A DNA stretch of 64,000 nt from Owenweeksia sp048267305 (GCA_048267305.1 JBLWXT010000001.1:124001-188000); one strand, 5' to 3'; shown: positions 1 through 9,173, counted from the first letter of the stretch. The notes: generated by a model not told the origin, from the sequence alone. Numbers and translations: made by a program.

Positions 1-531
1 CAGCGCACGGTTGAACGCTCCATGGATCATATTAAGCACCGGGCCAAGATGTTCCTCTTTGCGGATGAATTCCAGACCTTCTTTTATCCCTATGATGTGG
101 ACTATCAGGCCACAGCCAGAAGCAGTGGCGTGGCCACTGTGTACCTGACTCAAAACCTCCCCAATGTATATAATGCAGCCGGTGGAGGCCCTGATGCAGA
201 GAACAGGATCAAGGCCCTTGTTGCCAACCTCAATACCCAGGTATTTTTGGCAAATTCAGATTTGTGTACAAATACCTATGCAGCCGACTTAATAGGTAAG
301 CACACCAATTGGACGAAATCCAAAAACCGCTCTATGGGCGGGGATGTAAGCTTCAGCAAGGGTGAGCAGGAAAGCCTTGATTACGTCCTGAGACCAGAGG
401 CATTTCATAAACTCCGCACAGGTGGAAGAAAGAATAACTACCTGGTGGATGGCTACATCGTCAAAACCGGAACCGTTTTTAAAATCAATCAGTCCCCCGT
501 ACTTCTAGTAACATTCCCTCAAAAATTATAA
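1..531 (+). CDS. Type IV coupling protein (TraD/TraG/VirD4-like ATPase), C-terminal fragment
   Basis: The reading frame is open from base 1, so the gene starts to the left of the window; 176 codons are visible. The visible part has the Walker B stretch FLFADEFQTFF followed by a TQNLP motif about 30 residues later, as in the ATPase core of conjugative coupling proteins, which link the relaxosome to the type IV secretion channel at the inner membrane and use ATP to pump DNA. The gene is followed after 2 bases by a membrane-protein gene and then by the relaxase module, which supports the role. The Walker A part is outside the window. Other FtsK/HerA-type ATPases are less likely given the neighbouring relaxase. 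Confidence 0.75.
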   Translation, partial: QRTVERSMDHIKHRAKMFLFADEFQTFFYPYDVDYQATARSSGVATVYLTQNLPNVYNAAGGGPDAENRIKALVANLNTQVFLANSDLCTNTYAADLIGKHTNWTKSKNRSMGGDVSFSKGEQESLDYVLRPEAFHKLRTGGRKNNYLVDGYIVKTGTVFKINQSPVLLVTFPQKL

Positions 532-533
532 TC

Positions 534-1340
534 ATGGAATACAATAACTTTTACACCATTATGGTCAGGCAAAACATCATCAAGCCTTTCATTCAATCCT
601 TTATTGCTATTATCGCCTCTTACCCGGCACTTCTGGTTGAAATCTTTACCAGACACCGGTTTGGGGAACGCTACTTCCCTTTCGTGAGTTGTGTATCCGC
701 CATTTTTGTCATGCTCCTTTTAGGGGTAATATGGACCAGCTGGCAGGATGCCCTGTACATCATCTTTTTTCAGGAAATGCCCCCTTCAAGGGATGATTTC
801 AGTTTTTCCAATATTTTGTTCGCTGCCTTTGGTGTATTGGCTTTTATCCAATCCTTAAAGCACCACCGCAACCAGAAAAAGGAAGGCCGTACCGTGGATT
901 TCCAGAGGTTCAGCCTCTCTCAGGGTGAATCGAGACCCTATTGGTACAAACTGGCCGAATACTTACCTGAATCCATTTATGAACGCCTGCCCGTCAATGA
1001 AACCAACCTTAGGCGTTATTATGAACCCTTTACTGTGATCCTTATTGGCCTGGTTTTTCTTGTCCTGCCCTTTTCCCGCTCCTTTGGTCTGGTGATCATT
1101 TTCTGCGGCCTGATGTATTACTGGCGCACCAGTATTCAATATGCCTGGGGACGCGACTGGCTCCTGAACCTCATAGACAATGAAATCCTGTCTGCGGAAA
1201 TGGAATCTGTTTTCATGGAAGATAAGCCCCCTGCAGAAACCCGTGGGGTAATGGTACAGATGCCCCTCCCCGAAAACATGGAAAGGCGAAAGGCTCTTTT
1301 TGATGAACTGAATAAGGGTAATTCTAAGGAATTACAATAA
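534..1340 (+). CDS. Conjugation-module inner-membrane protein, function unknown
   Basis: 268 aa starting 2 bases after the coupling-protein stop, so translation is probably coupled. I see about four hydrophobic segments: residues 43-65, 88-108 and two back to back in about 164-198. A polar stretch lies in the middle (110-160) and a charged cytoplasmic tail follows. No family is recognised. Its place between the coupling ATPase and the relaxase suggests a membrane partner of the transfer machinery, but this is inference from position only. A second Met at residue 10 could also be the start. Confidence 0.6.
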   Translation: MEYNNFYTIMVRQNIIKPFIQSFIAIIASYPALLVEIFTRHRFGERYFPFVSCVSAIFVMLLLGVIWTSWQDALYIIFFQEMPPSRDDFSFSNILFAAFGVLAFIQSLKHHRNQKKEGRTVDFQRFSLSQGESRPYWYKLAEYLPESIYERLPVNETNLRRYYEPFTVILIGLVFLVLPFSRSFGLVIIFCGLMYYWRTSIQYAWGRDWLLNLIDNEILSAEMESVFMEDKPPAETRGVMVQMPLPENMERRKALFDELNKGNSKELQ

Positions 1341-1358
1341 TACCTGACACTCTAAAAG

Positions 1359-1982
1359 ATGGGAAAGGATCGTTCAAAGGAAGTCGCTTTCAACAAGCAC
1401 GATATCACCACAGATACCCGTGCCCAGCTTACCGGTTTTGAGAAGGAACTTACTGAGCACCGCGAAGATCTAAGGCTCCAGCATAAAGCCGAGCTAGGGG
1501 ACTTACACGAAAAACATGGGAATGACTTGAAGAGGATTTTTGAGGAATGTGCCCATGAACACCCCATGGTGCGGGAAGCCAGGGTGAACCGTTGTGTCCG
1601 CAACTATGAAACCCACAGGGATGCTTTGCAAAACGTACAGCAGCGCATTGAAATGTACCATGAAGTGCATTCCAAACACCAATGGGACAAGAGCTTTCCG
1701 AACGATCCCTACCCCTCCAAATCCAATGAAGTTTTAATTGAAAAGCGCCAAAAGGAACTACTGGAACGGGCCAAAGACCCGAAGGCCAATAAAGTGGCCA
1801 TTCACCAGGAACTGGAACATGACCAACTGGTCCTCTCTTTTATGGAAGGTAAAACGGATCACCCCACCTTGCTAAAAGAGTATTCCGATATGCTTAAAAA
1901 GCATATCGCTGAATCCATACCATCCCACGAAGTGGAATGGGAACACCGAAATCCGAAAGCCATTGATATAGACAAGGATTAG
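1359..1982 (+). CDS. Charged coiled-coil protein of the mobilisation module
   Basis: 207 aa, rich in Glu, Lys and His, with long helical heptad-like stretches (about residues 20-75 and 125-190) and no signal peptide or membrane segment, so probably cytoplasmic. It lies 18 bases after the membrane protein and about 200 bases before the relaxase, the position often held by relaxosome accessory proteins. No conserved domain is recognised. The role is inferred from context; an overlapping minus-strand frame is a shadow. Confidence 0.6.
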   Translation: MGKDRSKEVAFNKHDITTDTRAQLTGFEKELTEHREDLRLQHKAELGDLHEKHGNDLKRIFEECAHEHPMVREARVNRCVRNYETHRDALQNVQQRIEMYHEVHSKHQWDKSFPNDPYPSKSNEVLIEKRQKELLERAKDPKANKVAIHQELEHDQLVLSFMEGKTDHPTLLKEYSDMLKKHIAESIPSHEVEWEHRNPKAIDIDKD

Positions 1983-2015
1983 ACGGGTTTATACTGCAGA
2001 GGGGAGATGTCTGAT

Positions 2016-2185
2016 GTTCTTATTCTACTCTTTCTCTACTTATCTCTACTCTGTTTCTTTCTTCTGTTTTTGATCTTTTTTACGGTGGTTGTTTTTGATT
2101 TTCTCTGCTGGTTTAAAATAGGATTGCAGGCCTATTATAGGACTGTAGTCTTGACACAAATGTTATAATCGTTTACACTGGAATT
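2016..2185 (+). other. Pyrimidine tract and repeats upstream of the relaxase; candidate oriT/nic region
   Basis: Between the coiled-coil gene and the relaxase start there is a strongly pyrimidine-biased tract on the plus strand (about 2016-2080). It contains three YTCTACT units at 2023, 2034 and 2044, and is followed by an imperfect direct repeat near 2120-2155 (TAGGATTGCAGG / TAGGACTGTAGT). Relaxase genes of the MobF family usually lie next to their origin of transfer, so this spacer is the best oriT candidate in the window. It must also contain the relaxase promoter. There is no sequence match to a known oriT that I can recall. Confidence 0.3.
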
Positions 2186-4933
2186 ATGCTCCGTATGGTC
2201 GTCTCCATGTCGGCACATGCTGCTAAAAGCTATTTCTCTGATGCCTTGTTAAAATCTGATTATTACCTGTCCGATCAGGAATTGCCCGGCCAATGGCACG
2301 GGCTGGCCGCTGAACGATTGGGTTTGTCAGGAGAGGTGACCAAAGAAGGTTTTTTTGCTTTGGCGGATAATTGCCACCCTCAAACGGGTCTCACCATCAC
2401 CCCTGGTGGTGATCGGGAGCACCGCAGGGTAGGCTATGACATCAACTTCCATTGCCCGAAGTCCGTTTCGGTATTGCATGCCATGGGCTTGAATGACGGT
2501 ATCCTTCCGGCCTTTGAGCTCAGCGTTAATGAAACCATGCAGGACATGGAAAAGGATATGCAGACCCGTATCCGCAAGGGTGGTCAGTATGACGACCGCC
2601 AAACGGGCAATATGGTGTGGGCAAGCTTTGTTCATCAAACGGCTCGTCCTACTTCCGAAGCCCCTCCAGATCCCCATCTCCACGCTCATTGCTATACTTT
2701 CAATATGACCTTCGATTCTTCTGAGAACCGTTTTAAGGCGGGTCAGTTCGTAGGCCTTAAGCGGGATGGCATGTATTACCAGGCTTTGTTCCATAAACGT
2801 TTGGCCGACCGTTTACAGGATCTGGGCTATACCATCAAAAAAACAAAAGATGCTTTTGAAGTTTTAGAAGTCACAGAACATGCCGTTCAACAGTTTTCCA
2901 AGCGCACCAATCACATTGGTCAGGTCGCGCAGGAAAGAGGCATTACCGACAAAGGGGAACTCGATAAACTCGGGGCCAAAACCCGATCTGCTAAACAAAA
3001 AGGCCTCTCCATGCCTGATTTGCGACAATCATGGAAAAAACAGCTCGGTAAAACACCCCTTCTTAAGGCCAGGCAGGGCGTCCTTATGTATCCTTACTCT
3101 GTAAAACAGTGTAAGGATCATGCCCTGCGCCATAGCTTTGAACGCCACTCTGTGGTCGCCAATCGGGCAATCATCCGGGAAGCTGTCCGTCACAGTATGG
3201 GGAGCCGCTCTGCTTCCATTGAGGATATCCATCGCAGTATTGAAAATGACAGCCAACTGGTGCGCGTGGTGCAACAGGGGCGGATACAATGCACTACAAG
3301 GGAAGTCCTTCGGGAAGAACAGGAAATGGTTTCTTTGGCGATACAGGGCCGTGGCGCGGCCAAACCGCTGGCCATGGCTCCTGTATCGGATTTTGACAAT
3401 AAACGCCTGAGCGGGGAGCAGAAACAGGTCATCAACCATATTTTGCTCAACCGCGATTCCGTTACTTTGATCCAGGGCCGTGCCGGGACGGGCAAGACCA
3501 CGATGATGACCGAGGCCGTCAAGGCCATCCAACACTCCGGTAAACAGGTATTTGCCTTTGCCCCGACTGCGGAAGCTTCCCGTGGGGTGCTTCGCGCTGA
3601 GGGGTTTGAAAAGGCAGATACCGTGGCCGCTCTTCTTGCAGACAGGGAACTGCAGCACTCGGTCAAAGACCAGGTGCTATGGATCGATGAGGCGGGGCTT
3701 ATTGGATCAAGGGACATGCTCCGGGTATTGCGGGTGGCCGATGAGCAAAACTGCCGTGTTATCCTTACGGGAGATGACCGCCAGCATCGGGCCGTAGCCC
3801 GTGGTGATGCGTTCCGGGTCCTGCGTGAAGTGGCCGGTTTACCAACCGCTGGAACACGCACTATTTACAGACAACGGCAGGAGGCCTACCGCTCTGCGGT
3901 GGCCGACCTGGCGGAAGGCAAAACCGCAGAAGGTTTTAAGAAGCTGGAAAAGATGGAAGCTGTCAAAGAACTGGAACCGGATCAGATCATTGACAGGCTT
4001 ACCGCTGATTATATCGAAACGGTCAAAAAGGGCAAACTGGCGTTGGTGGTTTCCCCCACCCACAAAGAGCGGGAAAAGGTCAATGACCGCATTCGCTCGG
4101 AGCTGCAATCCTTAAAAAAGGTATCTAAGAGGGAACGGTTTTTTACGAAGCTCCAGTCCCTGAACTTTACGGATGCCCAAAAGGCTGATCCCGCCAATTA
4201 CAAGGTGGGTATGGTCGTTCAGGCCCATCTTAAGATCAGTGGGGAGCTGACCAAGGGAAGCAAGGCCACTGTGGAGCGTGTGGAAGGTGGCAAAGTTTGG
4301 CTCAAAAGCGCTAAGGGCAAAGAATGCTCCCTGCCCCTGGAACATGCCGACCGTTTTGATGTGTTTAACCGCAAGGGCATTGCCCTATCAAAAGGTGACC
4401 TGATCCGTATCAACAAAAACGGTTTTGACCAAAACAAATCCCGCCTGGACAACGGCCAGATTTTGGAGATCAAAGGGTTTACCAAACAGGGGCATATCAA
4501 AGCCCTTTCGGCCTCTTCGGGCAATAAGGCCAATCACAAGGAGTACCTCATTGACCGTTTTCATGAGAACCTTGATTATGCCTATTGCCAAACTTCTTAT
4601 GCCTCTCAGGGTAAGACCGTTGATCGGGTGTTTATCCATCAACCAGCTGCTACTTTTCCAGCCACTTCCCAGGAGCAGTTTTATGTGTCGGTATCACGGG
4701 GCCGCGAAGCGGTCACCATCTACACCGATGATGTGGAAACCCTGCGCACCACTGCCGAAGAATCCAGTCGTAGGCTCTCTGCTGTGGAACTGGAAATCCA
4801 CCCTTTTATTCATGGGCTGGATGATGTGTATAAGCCAGCCCCTAGCTCACAAGAGCCCATCTTGAAAGAAGAACCCATTCCTCCACCTCCAACCTTAAAG
4901 CCCAAACGCTATGGACAAGGCCCGTCAATTTAG
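2186..4933 (+). CDS. MobF-type conjugative relaxase with C-terminal RecD-like helicase (TrwC/TraI family)
   Basis: 915 aa. The N-terminal relaxase domain (about 1-300) has a Tyr pair at residues 26-27 as candidate nicking tyrosines and the metal-binding histidine triad in PDPHLHAHCYTFN (His164, His166, His168). The C-terminal part is a superfamily 1 helicase with Walker A GRAGTGKTT near residue 430, a Walker B with DEAG near 505, and the YASQGKT and QFYVSVSRGR motifs near 805-845. It would nick the island at oriT, stay covalently bound to the 5' end and unwind the strand for transfer. Residue Met8 (MSAHAAKSYF) is a better match to TrwC starts than Met1, so translation may start at 2207. The last 23 bases overlap the next gene. 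Confidence 0.93.
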   Translation: MLRMVVSMSAHAAKSYFSDALLKSDYYLSDQELPGQWHGLAAERLGLSGEVTKEGFFALADNCHPQTGLTITPGGDREHRRVGYDINFHCPKSVSVLHAMGLNDGILPAFELSVNETMQDMEKDMQTRIRKGGQYDDRQTGNMVWASFVHQTARPTSEAPPDPHLHAHCYTFNMTFDSSENRFKAGQFVGLKRDGMYYQALFHKRLADRLQDLGYTIKKTKDAFEVLEVTEHAVQQFSKRTNHIGQVAQERGITDKGELDKLGAKTRSAKQKGLSMPDLRQSWKKQLGKTPLLKARQGVLMYPYSVKQCKDHALRHSFERHSVVANRAIIREAVRHSMGSRSASIEDIHRSIENDSQLVRVVQQGRIQCTTREVLREEQEMVSLAIQGRGAAKPLAMAPVSDFDNKRLSGEQKQVINHILLNRDSVTLIQGRAGTGKTTMMTEAVKAIQHSGKQVFAFAPTAEASRGVLRAEGFEKADTVAALLADRELQHSVKDQVLWIDEAGLIGSRDMLRVLRVADEQNCRVILTGDDRQHRAVARGDAFRVLREVAGLPTAGTRTIYRQRQEAYRSAVADLAEGKTAEGFKKLEKMEAVKELEPDQIIDRLTADYIETVKKGKLALVVSPTHKEREKVNDRIRSELQSLKKVSKRERFFTKLQSLNFTDAQKADPANYKVGMVVQAHLKISGELTKGSKATVERVEGGKVWLKSAKGKECSLPLEHADRFDVFNRKGIALSKGDLIRINKNGFDQNKSRLDNGQILEIKGFTKQGHIKALSASSGNKANHKEYLIDRFHENLDYAYCQTSYASQGKTVDRVFIHQPAATFPATSQEQFYVSVSRGREAVTIYTDDVETLRTTAEESSRRLSAVELEIHPFIHGLDDVYKPAPSSQEPILKEEPIPPPPTLKPKRYGQGPSI

Positions 4934-5342
4934 GATCGACAGTATTGAGGCTACGGATAAACAGCCTTCTAAGGTTTTAGAGAAAAAACCTGAGCCAATG
5001 CCGTTCCAGTCGTATCAATTAGCTGCCATGGGTGAAACCCCGCTGGCGATTGATTTTCGGTGCCTGGATGGAAACCGTTTTGGGATGGCCTACAGCTACC
5101 TCCAAAAGGTAGGGTACAATCCTGATCCGGTGAATGAGGCTGTTGTTGTGCAGTTTTCTGTTGGGGAGGTCATTATCAAAGGGGTGAACCTTGAGTTTAT
5201 CTATGAAAATTTATTGAATAGGAGGCTGGTGTGGGTGAAGGAGGTGAATACTCAATTGTTGGACAGGTATCAGGATTTAAGGCCGGTGAATGATAATTTG
5301 AAGGAGGGGGTGCCTGTTGTTGTGAATGTTCTATTCGAGTAA
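4911..5342 (+). CDS. Small protein coupled to the relaxase, unknown function
   Basis: 143 aa, starting inside the last codons of the relaxase gene in another frame, which points to translational coupling. The N-terminus is basic and proline-rich, the C-terminal half (residues 45-143) looks like a compact alpha/beta domain. No signal peptide, no membrane segment and no recognised family. It is probably the last gene of the transfer module, as an AT-rich 110-base gap with poly-A follows. Confidence 0.6.
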   Translation: MDKARQFRIDSIEATDKQPSKVLEKKPEPMPFQSYQLAAMGETPLAIDFRCLDGNRFGMAYSYLQKVGYNPDPVNEAVVVQFSVGEVIIKGVNLEFIYENLLNRRLVWVKEVNTQLLDRYQDLRPVNDNLKEGVPVVVNVLFE

Positions 5343-5453
5343 TGGCTGTTCCAGTTTTATTTGTTAATAAAAAAAGAAAAAAGGTCACAACTTGCTCGGG
5401 TCTAATAATTATTTTGAAAAGTCGAAAAAGCAGTAACTCAGAACTAAGAAACT

Positions 5454-7316
5454 ATGAATAGCAACGTTGGAAATATTAGTAGATCTAAGTACTATTGGTC
5501 TAAAGTCAAGGTGGTTTCTAATGGTTTAGGATTACTATGGTATATAAATACACGAAATCTTCAGTTTGTAAGATTATTGACTAATACCTCTGTTCTTCCC
5601 AGCTTGTTGATTGGAATAATAACCATTTTTATTTCATTTGAACATCCTTTTGGAATCAGCGATTTTGACAATGCTAACCCCTGGCTGTTCATAATAATCG
5701 CATTCCTCCTAACAGGTTTTACAATACTAGGTGCACGCTTCTTCTTTAACGCCTTACCACCGGATGAATATGCAAATTTTAGTATTTCTGGCCGTAAACT
5801 CTCAGATGCCTTTAAGTACATTTCTTATGAAATATGGAAAGAATGTCATTATATTGAAAAGGACAAAATTCTGCTGGATGGATTTCAAAAACTTCTAATA
5901 AAAAGAAAACTTGATAGCGAAGATATTATCACTTTGGCATCTAAATCTATGGAACTTGATAAACGTTTTAGCAAACGCTTTAATCGGATAAAGAAGATAG
6001 ATCAGATGATTGTTAGTTTAGCGGCATCCATGGATATGCCCCCTCAAAGGCTTAGTGATTATCTCTTTCAATTTAGTCCCGATATCTACCTACACGAGCA
6101 CCGAATCACTACGGAACGAATGAGACAAGTTTTAAATACTATTAAGCCAGGAAAAATAGTTCGCCACGGTAATATTATTGATAAAATCGAGGAAGTTGAT
6201 GCGTTTATTGAGACTATCAAAAGAAGAAAGGATTATCAGGAGGAAATAATTCATCATTCACAACTACATACTTATATTATTGACCTATCAACGGATTATG
6301 GCTTTTCGAACGCATTAAGCTCATACTGCATGGCTCTTCAACAATGTGCTAAGGGAGAATCTGATATTAATACTAAAGTAAACGTAAATAGGGTGGCAGA
6401 GAAATTAAGTTTCATTTATCACAAAAGACGCATGTACCCTGGCTTTGATTTACATGCCATTCTATTGAATTGCTTTAAACACAGCCAATCTAAAGATGAT
6501 AGGGATTTTTATGACCTATTAAAGAATATGACTCAACGAAAGGACTTGATAAACCAAACGTCATGGTTAATAAACGCAGGCTATCTAGATTTACAACAAA
6601 GAGTTCAACGGATGGTTGATCGCTTTGATAATAACAAGTTGCTTCAAAGAAGAGAGATATCAAGAAAATTTAAATCCCAAATGAAAACTTGGCTTATTGA
6701 AGGAAAGGATAGGCCCGTGATATTCATTACACAAGGCTTTAGTTCCACCGTAAATTTTTGCTTGCGAAGATTTCTTCGTGATCTTGAAATCAATAAGGAT
6801 TTTAAAGCAAGTATCGGGGAGCGAATGATATACCTATACATAATTAACACTCCAAAAGAGATAGACAATGAATTTAATTCAATGACAAGGTATAATAGGT
6901 ACAAATTCAAAGAAGATGAGCGCTTTAAAGAAAGAGAAGATTTAAATGTTAACGTTAGACTTGGAAATCTATCTGGTCTTAGAAGCCTGCTGTCGGAAGG
7001 GGATTTTCAGACTTTTATTCTGTCTGGAGCTGAGTTTGTCCAGACACGAACCATCAAGTTAAAAGAATATTCTGAGCATGAATTTAGATTCAGTAATGAT
7101 GAAGATAATAGATTGTTCTCCAAGGTAAAGAATTCATTCATAAAAAATGGAAACGAAGCTTTCATCAAACATTTGATCTTAGTGGAAAACTACAAAGTTT
7201 TGAATGAAAACGTATCTAAAGAGCTTATTTTCCGTTCAGCCTTAAATCGTACATATTCTGAGAATCAGAATATACATGGTTGGGATTCTAACGTCATACT
7301 AATTACAGGTACATAG
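5454..7316 (+). CDS. Membrane-anchored protein with possible eIF2B/ISOCOT-like C-terminal domain
   Basis: 620 aa, clearly more AT-rich than the relaxase module and so probably acquired separately. Two hydrophobic segments lie at about residues 47-65 and 79-105, followed by a long helical, charged region (110-400). The C-terminal part has VIFITQGFSSTV near residue 422 and FILSGAEFVQTRTI near residue 522. Their order, content and rough spacing recall the (T)HGYS and VGAEAV signatures of the eIF2B alpha/beta/delta-type Rossmann fold, which binds phosphorylated sugars or nucleotides. This similarity is my pattern reading and is unconfirmed. If real, the layout (membrane anchor, helical linker, ligand-sensing domain) would fit a phage-sensing or stress-sensing protein. 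It stands alone, with no obvious partner downstream on the same strand. Confidence 0.55.
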   Translation: MNSNVGNISRSKYYWSKVKVVSNGLGLLWYINTRNLQFVRLLTNTSVLPSLLIGIITIFISFEHPFGISDFDNANPWLFIIIAFLLTGFTILGARFFFNALPPDEYANFSISGRKLSDAFKYISYEIWKECHYIEKDKILLDGFQKLLIKRKLDSEDIITLASKSMELDKRFSKRFNRIKKIDQMIVSLAASMDMPPQRLSDYLFQFSPDIYLHEHRITTERMRQVLNTIKPGKIVRHGNIIDKIEEVDAFIETIKRRKDYQEEIIHHSQLHTYIIDLSTDYGFSNALSSYCMALQQCAKGESDINTKVNVNRVAEKLSFIYHKRRMYPGFDLHAILLNCFKHSQSKDDRDFYDLLKNMTQRKDLINQTSWLINAGYLDLQQRVQRMVDRFDNNKLLQRREISRKFKSQMKTWLIEGKDRPVIFITQGFSSTVNFCLRRFLRDLEINKDFKASIGERMIYLYIINTPKEIDNEFNSMTRYNRYKFKEDERFKEREDLNVNVRLGNLSGLRSLLSEGDFQTFILSGAEFVQTRTIKLKEYSEHEFRFSNDEDNRLFSKVKNSFIKNGNEAFIKHLILVENYKVLNENVSKELIFRSALNRTYSENQNIHGWDSNVILITGT

Positions 7317-7321
7317 CCGAA

Positions 7322-7612
7322 TTAGTTAAGATCCTTCATAAGCGGTATTTTGCCAGATCGAGTGTATTCTTCAACGGCTGCGTCTACACTATCCTTATTA
7401 AAATGACCTTTATAACCTATGATCAACATGATATCTTTACTATCATGAAAAAGCATTAGTTTATCCTTATCAATATTGGTTCTATCTTCGGTGAGGGTAA
7501 TTTTTGAATCATTATCCTCAGAGTAGACGGTTTTTTGGGAGTTGCTGCAGGATACGGTGCCTATCAAACAGAACGCACTTGCGGTTAATTTAAAAAGTTT
7601 GCGAATTGTCAT
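7322..7612 (-). CDS. Small lipoprotein, unknown function
   Basis: 96 aa from the Met at 7612 (MTIRKLF); a longer frame with start at 7630 adds only six residues. It has a short basic N-region, a hydrophobic stretch and a lipobox ending IGTVSC, so it is predicted to be lipidated and held in the cell envelope. The mature part is small and acidic with no recognised domain. It lies convergent to the 620-aa gene with only 5 bases between the stops. Confidence 0.55.
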   Translation of the reverse strand: MTIRKLFKLTASAFCLIGTVSCSNSQKTVYSEDNDSKITLTEDRTNIDKDKLMLFHDSKDIMLIIGYKGHFNKDSVDAAVEEYTRSGKIPLMKDLN

Positions 7613-7692
7613 TGAACCTCTCCATACCAAAAATTTGGCTTATATTACCATAAGATTTTTTTTGTGTAAAGAAAAAATGTCAAGATCAAGTG

Positions 7693-7917
7693 TTATAATT
7701 TGAACAGTGAGTTTGAATCTATTTCTAATGCCTTGATAATTCGTTGAATTGTGCATAGCGATGAGTTGAGCTTTCCTCCCTCGATCCGTGCAATGGACAC
7801 TTGAGAAATCCCAGCATCCTCTGCCAGCTCTTCTTGAGTCTTGCCTTTTTCAAGCCTCACCTTCTTCAAATTGGCTCCAAAGGCCTTTAATACTTCTTCA
7901 TCTCTGACTTTATGCAC
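7693..7917 (-). CDS. XRE/Cro-C1 family helix-turn-helix regulator
   Basis: 74 aa, essentially one HTH_3 domain: residues 10-65 contain LKKVRLEKGKTQEELAEDAG followed by SQVSIARIEGGK, the canonical recognition helix region. It is divergent from the secreted-protein gene at 8008, and the 90-base gap holds a long inverted repeat (7919-7966) that overlaps the predicted promoter. The likely job is repression of its own gene and of the 8008-9173 pair. Length and motif leave little doubt about the family. Confidence 0.85.
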   Translation of the reverse strand: MHKVRDEEVLKAFGANLKKVRLEKGKTQEELAEDAGISQVSIARIEGGKLNSSLCTIQRIIKALEIDSNSLFKL

Positions 7918-7918
7918 A

Positions 7919-7972
7919 TAGCAAAATTGTTATAAAGCTTTGCTTTGTCTTATAGCAACTTTGCTATATTTG
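7919..7972 (+). promoter_or_regulatory. Divergent promoter with 17-bp inverted repeat (candidate XRE operator)
   Basis: TAGCAAAATTGTTATAA at 7919-7935 and its near reverse complement TTATAGCAACTTTGCTA at 7950-7966 match at 15 of 17 positions, separated by 14 bases. A Bacteroidota -7 box TATATTTG (TAnnTTTG) lies at 7965-7972, with a TTG at 7945-7947 placed 17 bases upstream. A bound regulator would cover the promoter of the gene starting at 8008. The adjacent XRE gene is the obvious candidate for the binding protein. Confidence 0.55.
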
Positions 7973-8007
7973 AATTTCATTATTCAATAATCCAAATCCC
8001 ATTTACC

Positions 8008-8640
8008 ATGAGGAAAAACCTATTTCTTAACACAATTCTATGCCTTACCCTTAGCATAGCAACTTATGCCCAGCCCACAGGTATCAAGATTAAACAAACC
8101 GAAGACAGTTTTGAAGGCACTAAGACTGTTCTGATGGATGGAAACAAAGTCAAAGTGGACGGAGTGGCCCAAAGTGCCCTGATTAAAGGCGGTATCTCCG
8201 TCATAAAAGGAGGTTTGCAGATTAGTCGTATTACCACTGAACTAAACCTGGAGCAATTCACGAAAGCCAACGGCAAAAAGGAATTGTCAGTAATAGTCTC
8301 CATTGTAATTAAGGATGATGCCGGTTTCTACATTGATAGGGGTGAATCCCTTGTGCTCCTCGTGGATGGAAAGCGTATTGGTTTATCCACCGCAGGAGAA
8401 TTCAATGTCAGCCGTAACGGCACACGGAGCTCATCTACCAATGCTCGCTACGCCATCACTGAGGCACAGTTAAAGTCCATCCTCAACGGTAAAGCGGTTC
8501 AGTTCCGAATTATCAATGGCGGGTTTATGGAGAAGAAAGAAGAAACCCGAGATAAAGAAGGGCAATACTTTGAAGGAAGCTTTTCCGAGAAAAATACAGA
8601 GGCCTGGCAATACTTCTATGACTCCTACATCAAAGCCTAA
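8008..8640 (+). CDS. Secreted/periplasmic protein, unknown function
   Basis: The open frame begins at 7945, but the sensible start is the Met at 8008 (MRKNLFLNTILCLTLSIATYAQP). This gives a textbook signal peptide cleaved after a short hydrophobic core and places the start just downstream of the predicted promoter; 210 aa result. The mature region is mostly beta-strand-like with alternating hydrophobic residues and has no recognised family. It is followed after 20 bases by a membrane-protein gene, and the pair ends at a clear terminator, so the two form an operon that is probably controlled by the divergent XRE regulator. Confidence 0.6.
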   Translation: MRKNLFLNTILCLTLSIATYAQPTGIKIKQTEDSFEGTKTVLMDGNKVKVDGVAQSALIKGGISVIKGGLQISRITTELNLEQFTKANGKKELSVIVSIVIKDDAGFYIDRGESLVLLVDGKRIGLSTAGEFNVSRNGTRSSSTNARYAITEAQLKSILNGKAVQFRIINGGFMEKKEETRDKEGQYFEGSFSEKNTEAWQYFYDSYIKA

Positions 8641-8660
8641 TAACCTAAACACCAAAAATT

Positions 8661-9173
8661 ATGATAGTTAAAGGAAAACTGAAACAAATATCCAGCGGGT
8701 TCCGCGGAACCAAGAGTACTGTTAGTAAATATGACTTTCTTGAAATCGGAAATTATATGATCCGGGATGTCAAGATGGATTCCTATCTAAGTGATCGTAT
8801 GGAGAACTTGCTGGGAGAAGAAATTGAAGTGTCCATTTTAAAGCCCTGGGTTTTGATGCCTAAATCTTTGGTAGCCATTAAGTCCGAAAACGGAACAGTT
8901 TACCGGAATGAACGGAGCATGCGCCTGGGGAATGGGATTTTTGGCTACCTGATAGTTGCACTATTCTCTTTGGCATGGTTAATCATTCCCTATTTCATTC
9001 TGTTCGCTGTAATATACTCAATGACCAACAGAGGGTTTACGCACAATTCAGGTAGTGGTCTGTTCCCCGTTTTTATTATTGGTCATTCCGTTATTTCCAT
9101 CCTTTTGACCAATTACCTTAAGGGTGCCTATAATGCCTTTGGAAAAGAGAACTCGGGCCATACGGTGGTATAG
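8661..9173 (+). CDS. Membrane protein, unknown function
   Basis: 170 aa. The N-terminal 75 residues are soluble and beta-rich (a possible small OB-like or SH3-like domain), followed by hydrophobic segments at about residues 93-122 and 135-152. No signal peptide. Second gene of the XRE-linked operon. I do not recognise the family; a quality-control or stress function in the membrane would be a guess. Confidence 0.55.
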   Translation: MIVKGKLKQISSGFRGTKSTVSKYDFLEIGNYMIRDVKMDSYLSDRMENLLGEEIEVSILKPWVLMPKSLVAIKSENGTVYRNERSMRLGNGIFGYLIVALFSLAWLIIPYFILFAVIYSMTNRGFTHNSGSGLFPVFIIGHSVISILLTNYLKGAYNAFGKENSGHTVV

